From Cydia pomonella (Eukaryota; Arthropoda; Insecta; Lepidoptera; Tortricidae): 64,000 nt of DNA. Position 1 is the first letter of the stretch. Each line of letters begins with the position of its first letter. Below are positions 22,029-32,693 of the stretch, in pieces. The notes below the pieces were generated by a model. It had not been told where the DNA came from and searched no databases. It saw only the letters and a list, made by a program, of their open reading frames with translations. The translations under genes and the position numbers were made by a program. The stretch lies in the NCBI RefSeq assembly GCF_033807575.1, contig NC_084726.1, positions 1,426,001 to 1,490,000 of the forward strand. Direction: 5' to 3'.

Positions 22029-22210
22029 GCATAGTGCTATGTACGGCGGCAGGCAGAGAAGACACCCTTGCACATCCTCTCAAAGTGCCCTTACCTAATG
22101 CGCACTCAATCCTGGGCAGACACACATTACGCCCGGAGGAGTTAAGGTCTCTCGAGATCAAAAAGATCCTGCAGCTGTTTGAAGTTGCAGGCTTGTATCG
22201 AGAGTTGTAG
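22029..22210 (+). pseudogene. LINE polyprotein C-terminal remnant
   Basis: The plus frame ends SILGRHTLRPEELRSLEIKK, ILQLFEVAGLYREL, stop. This resembles the tail of I/R1-like LINE polyproteins. It lies between unit A and the copia element. Confidence 0.5.
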
Positions 22211-22257
22211 TAGGTGGCGATCACAATAGATCAGGGATGGTCGCAGTAATACATAAG

Positions 22258-23935
22258 AAATAATCGCTTTTATTTTCAAATCAGTTTGATTCTCAACAAA
22301 ACTCTTAAAGGTTTTAAATACAGACAATACTTCATCTTTACTTTTAATAAAATATCCAAAAGTCATTCTAGAATAATCATCAATGAAAGTCAAGAGATAT
22401 CTACTACCACTGAATGATGAAACTGGCATAGGTCCCATTAAATCAGAATGAATCAGACCAAGTTTCTCAGTAGCTCTGGTATAAGACCTTTTGGGGAATG
22501 GTAATCGACTTTGTTTCCCTTCAAGACATGCTACGCAGGGAATATCTTTATCATTAGTGTAATCAATTCCACTAGCCATACCTTTTTTTAGTAAATCCAT
22601 ACTCCGTCTGTTTAGATGTGAAAGTCTACGATGCCACAACTCCTGGGATGACTTCATTTCACACAGATTAGCAGCTTCTTGATCCCTTGAAAGAACCTTA
22701 AGTACTGGCTCACCCAAATCCTCAGAGTGACATGCCGCAGCTAGCTCGTATCCATGTGACGGTTGACTCGCCATGTCCAGTTCATAGACGCCGTTCACCT
22801 TCGTAGCACTGGCAATTACATCTTTGCCGCAATAAATATCGCATTTCTGCTTCTTAAAATGCACTTCGAGTCCTTTGTCTACCATCTTGCCAACGGAAAT
22901 AAGATTTGTTGACAATCCCGGCACGTAAACAACATCGCTTATTTTCGTAGTTTCACTGTGTCCTTTTAACAACAATTCGACGGTTCCATGTCCGTCACTA
23001 TGCAACTTTTCTTTATTCGCCACTGTTACTGAACGCGGAGTTTCCAAAACATAATTTTGCAATAACGTTTTATCGTTTGACATATGACAAGTTGAGCCGC
23101 TGTCAATGTAAAAGGAGTTTGACTTAACGTCAACTGCCAAAGCGGTTAGCAACGTCCCGTTCCACGCTTTTTCAGTCTTCTCACTGCGTTTCTCACTTTT
23201 ATTGGCTTTGTTTGGACAGTTTTTCGCATAATGATTCGGTTTCTTACATATGAAGCACTTAACCTTCGATGGATGTTTGTTGACACTTTTTGAACTAGAA
23301 CCCCGGTTTGTAAACATAGAACTTTCTACGGTCTTATCGTCTCGTCGTAAATTTTCTTGTAGTAATTTACTTTTTACTGTTTCACTGCACAATTTAATGT
23401 TAGAATTTTCCAATGCCATAATAAGTGGATCATAGCCTGGTGGTAGACCACTTAACATAATTACTGACAGGAAATCATCATCTAATGGAGAATTTATGTC
23501 TCGTAGTTGTTGATCTAAATCAGTGATCTTCAAGAGATACGCCTCCATATCCTTAAATTGCTCTAGTTTCAATCCAAATAAAGTACGTAGCAGTCCTAGT
23601 CTTCTACATAGCCCTTTATCTTCGTAGGCATTTTTCAAATTGTTCCAAGCTTCGTATCCAGTCTTTGCGTTACGTACATGTGAAAACGATGACGGCTGCA
23701 CCATCAGGCATATTTTTGCAAGCGTTCTCTGTTGTTGACGCTCATCGCTGACCTTGGGAACGCCGGTAGACTCTTCCTGTATGCAATCCCATAGATTTTC
23801 GTGAATCAAGTACATACGCATCAAAAACTTCCAGTTTCCATAGTTAGCTATGCCACTGAGCTTTTCAAAATTGACTGCGATCCCGGAACTCGACGTGGAA
23901 GACGAGGTCGTCGTCGGCAAATTTTCATACGACAT
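22258..23935 (-). pseudogene. Copia Gag-Pol, 5' part (Gag, protease, partial integrase)
   Basis: About 558 native residues from the ATG at 23935. In order: a Gag domain (LSGIANYGNWKFLMRMYL, residues 26-43), a CCHC zinc knuckle C227-C240 (CFICKKPNHYAKNC), a protease active site DSGST at 278-282, the HHCC integrase zinc finger (H435, H440, C467, C470), and the integrase core beginning HSDLMGP (D497) and FIDDYSR. The frame is intact to about residue 558, where flanking DNA takes over and adds about 39 unrelated residues before a stop at 22142. The element cannot be autonomous: it lacks the second and third integrase acidic residues and all of RT. Confidence 0.9.
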
Positions 23936-24197
23936 TTTCGAATTAATTTTTGAACTTTTTGCCGAAAAATATTTACGTACTAATTATTCGCGTATCCTGG
24001 GCCCAAAACCTATTGGGTTTGGAGTGGAATTCTACCAGGATTGAATAGAGTAAAACATTATATTGTCGCAGACAGCAAAACGATACGTGTATTCATTTGT
24101 TTGTAAACTGACAAAATAAAAAACCACAGACAAAACAAAATAGCTTCCAGCTAAGGAACATTGGGTTTAAAACCTGTTTGGTTTATATGTTCTAACA
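22258..24197 (-). mobile_element. Truncated Ty1/copia LTR retrotransposon
   Basis: On the minus strand: a putative 5' LTR (24197-24014, 184 bp, starting TGTTAGAACATATAAACC and ending AAACCCA), then a primer-binding site GGTTTTGGGCCCAG (24010-23997), then Gag-Pol. That site closely resembles the Drosophila copia one (GGTTATGGGCCCAG), which pairs with a half-molecule of initiator tRNA-Met. The element stops abruptly inside integrase at about 22258. No reverse transcriptase, RNase H or 3' LTR is present here. Confidence 0.85.
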
Positions 24198-26368
24198 ATA
24201 GGCCCATTGGCTACGCGGGTAGTTTCTCCACGAAGCCTGGAATGAGTTACCACCTGAGGTATCCCTTCATCTACGTTGTGCTATGACCCCATGTGTCCTT
24301 ATGTCTCGCATCTTCAAGAAGCGGGTATTTGGGTTCTCACGGTTCGGCAACCGTTAAGTTGCTCCTTTGATGTTGTCCATGGGCGACGATGACCGCTTCC
24401 CATCAGGTGGCTCGTCTGCTCGTTTGCTGACTATCATATTAAAAGGAAAAAAGAAAAAAAACTTTTAAAAACGAGTTGAATAGAACAAATTGAGGGACTG
24501 TTATTATAAAACGTCATATTTTCATAGAAATTTATTTCATTATTTTCATAGAATTCCATAGAAGACCTGTGATTATTTCTCACTTGATGGTCTCATCGGA
24601 AGATCAGCGCTGGAAGTCGATGAGGTCATTTCGTGACACTTATTCTCTTTTATGTATCTATTCTATTCTACAAGTATTTTATTCTATTCTACCTGTTGCC
24701 AGTCTTTAAATTTTAATCTAAATATACCGATTTAAGAATTTAGTTAAACAATGGCTCATACAAAAACGTTATTGTAGTATAAAAGACTTCCTAAATGATA
24801 TTTAATCATTTCAAAATGTATGACATGTTATTTTAATTTAAATTTTATTTTATTTATTTATGTTAGTTATTGATTTAAGTTAAATTATTTCAAATCGATA
24901 TTATATAATGTGATTGTGTGTTTGTGTCGTCCTGAAATGTATGTACGCCTGAAAAGGTAGAGTTTGGTGAGACTACTAGAGTAGCAATTTTAGCTAAAAT
25001 ATGTAACCCATTCTCCACATGCATTAATAAATTATTTCATTATTATTTTCGATATTTGTTTGTAAATAACCCAATAATCTCATGAGTTTATGTTATGACA
25101 GAAACGTCAAAACTTTACGCTGCGATAATCAATCTAATCATAAACCAAAAGGTCATCTTATTAGCCTGTTAGACGGACCTGTATCAATTAGCGAACTCAG
25201 TCATAAATGCTAAATCGCCGGTCCTTTTAAGCGTAGCCTTCGAAAATAGTATGGCGACGGCGACGTGGGAAGAGCGGTGATGTGTGGTGATGTGTTTATT
25301 TTGTTTGGTGTACATTGCTTACTTTTTTATGAATTATCAAGCAGAATATCAATAAATTACTTTAAAAAAATTATGATAGAGGCAAACGAGCAGTTTGAAG
25401 GTCGTATCGGCCCGGAAATACCGCAGGTGACAGTTCATTCCACAGTTTAGCTGTGCGAGGCTGAAAGTTTTTGGAGAAACTCACAGTTGAGGATTGCCAA
25501 CCATTTAAGTGGTGAGGATGGAAATGTTGTGAATTGAAATTGAATGAAATTGGACACTAAAAGATTTGATTGGCTAAAATGGAATTCTATACCTCAAATA
25601 TTTTTCCCGGTATTACAATATTTGACGTTGTTAAACTGCGCAATATGTGAAAAAAGTTGTATTGGACCATGAATCTAGTTTAACTGGATCAGGCATAAGC
25701 GGTGCGGAGAAATGACCGAACGGGATAGTCTTATGTATCTTTCAGTAGGAGTAGCAGGGAAAGCGCTATTATTCTTGGTTCCTGACACAGTCTATTTTTT
25801 TATTTTCCACACCGTAAATTGTAGTATGGTTTATGGTGGGCAACAAATAACCCGATCAAATTACGTAGGTTGTTTTTGGTATGTTGGCAAGAATGTTAAA
25901 ACGTGTTTTTAATTATGTCGCAATACGTATGGTCTGTCCCTCACGGGCACATCACATCTATAGGATCCTACCATCTATATATTGGAGACTAAAAGTTTTT
26001 ATTGGTTAATATAAAATGGAATGTGTTAAAAATTAAGCGTCCCACCGGGTTTGTATCCCACTTCTGATATCATGTTATGACGGTGGATAGAAAGACGAAC
26101 TGAACATAATAACTTTTACAGTACATATGGTGCTACTTTACCGCACTAGTGCGAAACTGTACTGTACTGTGTACTGTAAAACGTTGTACGATACATCAGA
26201 CAAAATGTATGAAAAAGCCAATTTTTTTTTTCTCCATTTCGGTGTCGGTCCCATAATAAAAGTATCTCAGGGTAGCGAGTAGAATTTAACCCAGCATTTA
26301 ATGCCCCATGATGGGAGACATCCTGTAGAAGTCTTAATAGAGTTCAAATCAAAAACCTGCCGATATAT

Positions 26369-28904
26369 CAGTGCCTCCAGTGAATAAAGGCATAACTCAA
26401 AAACGGCACTTTTCAGGAGAGGCAAAAAACGATATTACGTTGTCTAGACAACGCTAATGTTTATAATATGAGCTTCTTAAGTGTTTTTATAGTAGTGAAG
26501 GTGCTAGGCTTTGTATTTAACACCAAAGGATTAATATTTGTCCCCCATAAATATGTTTTTTTTCCGTTTTTCTTCTAATTATGCCCTTATTCACGAGTAC
26601 TTAAAGACATAACTCAATTTATACACACGGTTTTTGTTGAGTTTTAAGGCATACAACGACTTATGCCTTTAAGCACAGCGTGCATAAATGACGAACACGA
26701 CTTGAGCCATTATAATTATTAGTATTTTAGACATGACATGACTTGTATAGTTTTTAATTCTGTGCAGAAAGAGTTAATTCAGGCAATTTAATAAAAAAAA
26801 CCATTATGTATGACTAAATTATTTAATGATATCAACTGCTATTCTTAAAATCGTTAAAATCAACACTTAAAAATAAACGTAAAGACACTCTTTCTTAATA
26901 ATTTTACAAATAAGCCGTAGGTATAATCAAATAATGCTAGAATGAAACTGTTTTCATTAACTTCACTTAACATCAATTATCATCATCTCGCTCTTCATCG
27001 GCGTCATACATCATTATATCTAAATCGAGATCTTCTTCCGCTCTTTCATTTTCTGACGTTTTCAAGTTTCTATAGAAATCATGGCACTCACTGTCAATAA
27101 ACGGTAAGAGTTCCATAAGATCTTTCTTCTTCTCGATACTTATCGGCAAAGTTGTTTCAGACATGACGGTTAAAGCCACAGGAAACATTCTAGGTTTTCC
27201 TTGCCTTTTGAATGACAGTTTCTGAAAGTCTGATTCTGTCCTTAAATCTTTTTTATACTGAACCATCAATTCTTCAGTTTGTGTATATCTGAACCAAGTT
27301 ATGTCAGGCCAATGAAATTTTTCTTTATCGGTATTAACTTTTCTTAATACCATGGGTCCCTTCAGAAGGATCTCAAAGTTATAAAACTTCTCTAAAGTCA
27401 TTTCTCTGACAATGAATTGGCCTTTTTTGCCAGCAGATCGTACCATTTGGTAATAGTCTCTTGGCAGGTGTATGGCACTAACTCTTTTTTTTGCTTTTTC
27501 GATCACAGAGTGATCATAGTCACATTCCATGTGCGTATGTCCAGGTACCAAAAATTTATGGTCAATGACCTCAATATGAAGACATTGTTTCATAATGGTT
27601 AAAAACATAGCAGCAACAAAAGAGTTTTTGTTTTGGCCGCCGCAAGTATCTGAGTATAGAATGATTCTCTTTACTGTCAGCGGTAAGTTTTTTATATAGT
27701 CATACAGACAAGATGCTATTTGGTTACCGCCACACTTTCCAATACCTTCATGCCACATATAACAGGTTGCTGTTTTTAGTTTGCAGTCATGGATTGTCAG
27801 ATTAAACGTCCAAAGATTTCTTTTATAAAACGCCATGCCAGAAGAGAGCATCGGTGTCGGAAGACATTGTTGAAGATCGAAAGTTAATACTACTAGAGAC
27901 TCATCTACCTCTGACAATGTTTTATCAATTTTTTTTTGATCGTATGCTCTTGTAGCCTGTTCTTGATGTTCATTTAGCTCATTTATAAGTTTTTCTTTAT
28001 CAGCTATTGTTTTACAATATTGTATACTAGCTTGTAAATTGTCACATTTTGTGCAAGTATCGACTTTTGGAGGTTTAAAAGACAATTTTTCGCTATGAAA
28101 TATTTTTGTGTACATAGTTTTACAAACTCGTTTATTTTCTGGAGTGTCGGTGCAATATAATGAATACATCTTGTCTAGAGTGAGAATGCTCGGTAAACAC
28201 TTTTTCGATGTCTTGTTTCTGCCGTAGTGACTTTCGTATTGTGGAAAAGACAAAATATGTTGCTTTACCTTTTCCAGATCGTTGTCGGACCATTTGGGTT
28301 TTGATAAACTTCCTCTTATGGATTCTGCAAGTATGCCTGTTTTTGAGTCTCTTTTCTTTATCGCTTGTAAGTACACAAACTTGGCAGTTTCATCAAATAT
28401 GGCCATAAAACACTGTTTGCAGACCTTTCTTAAACGAGATGTTCCTTTATGCTCACGCTTGGATAATGGTATAAATGGGTTTATGTCAAAATGGTCTGAG
28501 AATATTTGCTTGTAGCAATGACATTAAACGAGATGTTCCTTTATGCTCACGCTTGGATAATGGTATATAATGGGTTTATGTCAAAATGGTCTAAGAATAT
28601 AACGGGACAAAATCAATTATTTCTTTTCTTCAAAATTATAACTATAAACATGCCTTATAGTACGTCAATAACTTTGAATTGAGACCACTTGTTCCTTTGC
28701 AATCGTCGACAACGCCGGATAAAGTGATTTATGTCTTCATGCACACTAGACTTGTAACCTTTGGGACATTGGAAAAACTGGGTTAGGAAACTGCTAGAGT
28801 TATGTCCTTTTGATATGTTGTGAAGTTCGATGAGCTGAATCGAATGGAACAATAAAAACCAAAGGGAATAAGTCGTGTTATACCGTTATTCACTGGAGGC
28901 ACTG
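26369..28904 (-). mobile_element. Apparently intact 2.5-kb DNA transposon, copy B (Sola-like?)
   Basis: Same termini as copy A (CAGTGCCTCCAGTGAATAA at both ends, inverted). The flanks are CCGATATAT on the left and ATATATTGCGC on the right. The empty version in unit A (complement of 21183-21199) is CCGATATATATTGCGC, so the target duplication is ATAT. Length 2536 versus 2535 bp for copy A; the only difference I noticed is one extra A in a homopolymer near 26800. An insertion independent of copy A. Confidence 0.9.
26973..28406 (-). CDS. Putative DDE-type transposase, copy B
   Basis: 477 codons, residue-for-residue the same as the product at 18279-19712, including D177, E220, D253 and the HMECD...E303 block, with the same upstream in-frame extension. 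No inactivating change is visible. With two identical intact copies in one window, both insertions must be recent. This is a mobile-element gene, not a host gene. The superfamily assignment is inference. Confidence 0.8.
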   Translation of the reverse strand: MAIFDETAKFVYLQAIKKRDSKTGILAESIRGSLSKPKWSDNDLEKVKQHILSFPQYESHYGRNKTSKKCLPSILTLDKMYSLYCTDTPENKRVCKTMYTKIFHSEKLSFKPPKVDTCTKCDNLQASIQYCKTIADKEKLINELNEHQEQATRAYDQKKIDKTLSEVDESLVVLTFDLQQCLPTPMLSSGMAFYKRNLWTFNLTIHDCKLKTATCYMWHEGIGKCGGNQIASCLYDYIKNLPLTVKRIILYSDTCGGQNKNSFVAAMFLTIMKQCLHIEVIDHKFLVPGHTHMECDYDHSVIEKAKKRVSAIHLPRDYYQMVRSAGKKGQFIVREMTLEKFYNFEILLKGPMVLRKVNTDKEKFHWPDITWFRYTQTEELMVQYKKDLRTESDFQKLSFKRQGKPRMFPVALTVMSETTLPISIEKKKDLMELLPFIDSECHDFYRNLKTSENERAEEDLDLDIMMYDADEERDDDN

Positions 28905-30089
28905 ATATATTGCGCAGCTTGACTGTAAGGTTGGTAACAACACTACTAGTAGGTTCCTATTTTGTGTTATCTGTGGCAACTCTCTCTTACATCCAAGATG
29001 GCGTCGTTCTTACATGTAATGTATTGTGCTTCCACTCCCTTCGGTCGTGTTTTAAGTTATCGCCACTCGTTTCGAATTTCCTATTTTTCGCACTTGTATC
29101 GTAATGTACTATTACAGTACATATGGTGCTACTTTACCGCACTAGTGCGAAAATTAGCATATTACTTTACTGTGTCGAAAATTTAAAGGGCCATATGTAC
29201 TGTAAAACGTAGTACGATACATGTGAGAATAGGTAATTCGCAACTTGTGTCGCAATTTATCGCCACTCGTTTTGAATTTTCTATTTTTCGCACTTGTATC
29301 GTAATGTACTATAATTAAATTAAATATTATGGAAGCACAATACATTACATGTATGAACGACGCCATCTTGGATGTAAGAGAGAGTTGCCACAGATAACAC
29401 AAAATAGGAACCTAATAGTAGTGTTGTTACCAACCTAACAGTCAAGCTGCGCAATATGTATCGGCAGGTTTTTGATTTGAACTCTATTAAGACTTCTACA
29501 GGATGTCTCCCATCATGGGGCATTAAATGCTGGGTTAAATTCTACTCGCTACCCTGAGATACTTTTATTATGGGACCGACCCCGAAATCGCGAAAAAAAA
29601 ATGGTTTTTTCATACATTTTGTCTGATGAGATGTCGATGTATGTACCGACCGAGTAATGTACGCCAACCAAATAGGTACCTACATAAAATCAGTCCTAAA
29701 CCTCTATACGGATAGTTACATTGAGTTACGGTCTCCAAAGGTCTCCTAATTTCGCATGCCTCGGATGCACATAAATAACTACGACAGCGACGTTCAATGT
29801 TTCCAATTTGTTGCAATTTTTATAATAGTGATCAGATGGGAACTGGGTTATATTTGTCGCCGTAAAATATCTTTTTCCTCCTGCAGTTATTCCGTTAAAA
29901 CAGTTTTGCAGGGCTTCTAACCAAAATGTAGTATTTTATTAATGTTATAAATTCAAAAAATAAATAATAATAATTTTAAGCCCCAGAGGCTTATTCTGAT
30001 TGTAATATCATCTGGATTTGATATATCAGTGTCAAAAGTATAGAAAAATAAGTAAGCTTAGTGCTATAAATCCGCTACTAGACGCTAGA

Positions 30090-30820
30090 CATCGATTATG
30101 AAAATAATAAGCGCTTTGGTAAATAGGTATAACTGATGTGTGGAGTGAGTACCCTATGCCGACTTATTTCTCTATAGTCAAAAGTGACGAATAAAAATGT
30201 CGGTGAATGAAACTAAAATTGGTTTGGTAATAATAAAACATTTATTTTTTTCCAATCACAGGACAGTATGTAACACCCAAACATATACTTAAATATATTT
30301 CATAATTACTTAAACATTACTACAATTAAGTACTTATCATATAGTATAAATAAAAAAGCCTGTATAACTAAATTAACTTAGTGATGGGCTATAATATAAA
30401 TAATTATGCATAAGTTTTTATAATCCGAGTTTAATTTTTATGTCAAATTGTAATCAGTAATCGACTGTAACCAGTTATGGACATTGTCAATATTTGGCAC
30501 ATTGTTTGCTGCACTTTCACTTTTCTGTAGTATAAATGAAATCTATTTCATTTTATTTAAGTTTTAATAATATGAGTTTACTGATTATACCAATAGGTAT
30601 ATTCTATAAATAACTTTTTACAAGTAACTGTCACATAGATATTAGAGTATTTTTGGATAGTGTATGAAAGTTTAAGTTTAGTGAAAAATCTTGCCAATAC
30701 CTATACTCTGTATCTTTAGGTATTGAAATAAAAGTAAACAAACAATTTGTACATTTTCGGATAGTTATAATATTTTTTGGTTGCTACGAACATAGAACCC
30801 GACGAGCGGGATCCCGATGC
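30090..30820. other. No gene seen; contains a dispersed motif
   Basis: 30090-30210 (CGCTAGACATCGATTATGAA, GACTTATTTCTCTATAGTC) resembles 41810-41930. The rest is AT-rich intergenic sequence. Confidence 0.4.
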
Positions 30821-30824
30821 TCAA

Positions 30825-31030
30825 TGTATTAAGAGGCAAACGAGCAGACAGACGAATCGCCTGATGGTAAGCAATTACTATTGCCCATGGATACCAGCAG
30901 GGGTGGGTTGCAAGTGTGTTGCCGGCATTTAATATGGGAGTACTCAGTGCCTGAATTAAATGACTATTTAATTTAGTACGCTCTTTTCTTAAAGGTTTGA
31001 AGATCATATCGGCCCGAAAAGATTCCACGA
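30825..31030 (-). repeat. GGCAAACGAGCAG repeat fragment
   Basis: GAGGCAAACGAGCAGACAGA, CGCCTGATGGTAAGCAATTA and GGTTGCAAGTGTGTTGCCGG form a dispersed repeat. The GGCAAACGAGCA motif also occurs near 17355 and 25382. Confidence 0.5.
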
Positions 31031-31270
31031 CCTACCTAAGTTGATAAAATTTTGATTATGTATTAAACAGCTGTATATATCTAATTACTAATAATGTGAG
31101 GAATGTGACTATAATTCGAAATTGGATACAGACAGTTTTTTGATATCACTGTTTTTTCACGCCACGCCAGGCAATGTTTTTCATGGTAGATAATTTTGAT
31201 ATAGTATACGGTAGGGAAAACAATACTACTATAATCCCTTTCTACAATTACTTACTGCCATTCTTAGATA

Positions 31271-31707
31271 ACTATTGTTATTAAGATTCTTTAAAAAAAA
31301 CCGCTCCTAGAGGAAAGGGGACAGCCGCTTCCCTATACAAACGTAATCCCCATTTTCCTCTTTGGATATTAACATTATTGAAAATATTTTGACACAATTA
31401 GCTGTATATCAACCACAGCTATGTTCCTACGTTTGATTTTTTGTGAATTTACAATTATTATGAGAGTTAAGAGTATATAAAAATTGTATGGAATCTGTGT
31501 TTCGCTGTTATTTTTTACAATAATACAAAAATTTAAGAAACTCAAACATATGAGCATAGCTATGGTTATTATATATCAAATCATGTAAAAAATATTCTCC
31601 ATAATGTCAATATCCAGAGACGAATATGGGGACTACGTTTGTATGGAGAAGAGGTCGTCCTCTTTCCTCTAGAAGCGGCTTTTTGAAAGACTCTTAATAA
31701 CAATAGT
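31271..31707. mobile_element. Foldback element with about 110-bp terminal inverted repeats
   Basis: The left arm starts ACTATTGTTATTAAGATTCT and contains CCTAGAGGAAAGGGGACAGC and CATACAAACG-like blocks. The right arm mirrors it (CTCTTTCCTCTAGAAGCGGC, CTCTTAATAACAATAGT). The arms are about 85% similar by eye. Not coding. Confidence 0.85.
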
Positions 31708-32162
31708 AACGACAAGTGTAATTAGGTTTCTTTAGTGGCGATTTACCCTAATTTACCCTGCCAATAAATTAGGTTTATGAATAGATATGTCCTATCGCGG
31801 CAATTTAACACTATACAATCTCTGGGAGGATTAACTTAATTATTATACGTCATAAACAAGTAAATAATTTTTATCATATAATTACAGTACATATGCCGAG
31901 AAAAATGTAATAAGATGTAATTTTAATTATTTGAAAAAAATATCAGATCTCATTTTACAAAAGCTCTTCGCATAAGGGTATTTACATTAAAAATAATATA
32001 AAACTTATTTACCGTTATCCATTATGCTTTTAGCACTTTTTTGTGCTTACATTTACATATATAATTAATTGGCTACTTAATATAAAATCAAAGCTTAAAA
32101 AACATAGTGTCAAAGACTGGTTCAGCGAATGTCCACTACTGGGACCATATCTCAAAGTTGGG

Positions 32163-32486
32163 ACCTTAAGGCGAAGGGTAGGGCAAGCTCTTTCCATACA
32201 AACTCTGTGCGCGTTTTTCTTCGTTTGTGTTTGCGCTACAGTCATTATTTTTGGTAAATATGCTTATTTTTCTGTTAGCTAGGGCTTGATGTATTATTTT
32301 TTAATTTATTTTTTAATTTTTGTATTTGTATTTTTTTTAATAAAGAAAAATTTCTACATCAAGTTCTGCGTATATCCAATATATACAAGCAAAAATGAAA
32401 TTAAATGCTATAGTGCCAAAACTAACGAATAAAACTTACACAAGGTTTGTATGGAGAATGCCTTGCCCTACCCTGCGCCTTAACGT
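32163..32486. mobile_element. Palindromic element next to the Imp-L2 3' end
   Basis: TTAAGGCGAAGGGTAGGGCA at the left and TGCCTTGCCCTACCCTGCGC then CTTAACG at the right are inverted, as are CCATACAAAC / GTTTGTATGG. About 324 bp, ending about 200 bp downstream of the Imp-L2 stop codon. Confidence 0.75.
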
Positions 32487-32690
32487 ATACTATCGAGTAA
32501 GAAAATAACTGTTCGCAGCTTATATTAAATTATTATAAATGTTATAATTTTAGAAACAAGGCAAGTACAATGGCTTGATTTTAAGCATAACTTAATCTAA
32601 TAATAAGTTAATTTACGTTAATACTTTAACTAAGAATAGGAACATCATTAAGCATCGGCGGGAGTGGCTTGGTCGGCGGTTATTGATGGT

Positions 32691-32693
32691 TTA
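32691..32693 (-). other. ImpL2: Imp-L2 last exon: stop codon at the splice junction
   Basis: The acceptor TTTTCTTTTTTTTCAG is followed at once by TAAACC, so after a phase-0 join the stop is the first codon. In another phase the same exon would read KPSITADQATPADA before a stop, which keeps an alternative C-terminus possible. The 3' UTR end and poly(A) signal were not resolved. Confidence 0.6.

Larger units (their letters stand above)
15908..22046 (+). repeat. Segmental duplication unit A
   Basis: From GGCCCATTGGCTACGCGGG, unit A matches unit B (24200 on) in the same orientation. At its start it contains a LINE C-terminal remnant (the frame LHEAWNELPPEV near 15935). Relative to unit B it has three extra insertions: a LINE (17011-17280), a DNA transposon (17781-20315) and a MITE (21789-22025). 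Similarity fades after GTGCTAT at about 22040. Confidence 0.85.
24200..30073 (+). repeat. Segmental duplication unit B (with internal inversion)
   Basis: Collinear with unit A from 24200 to about 26198. The stretch from about 26199 to 29030 then matches unit A's 21070-21350 region in reverse (with the second transposon inside it), and from about 29030 to 30070 it is again collinear (unit A about 20760-22040). It lacks unit A's LINE, AATT-site transposon and MITE. The repeated landmark is ATGGGAGACATCCTGTAGAA and its complement. Confidence 0.8.
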
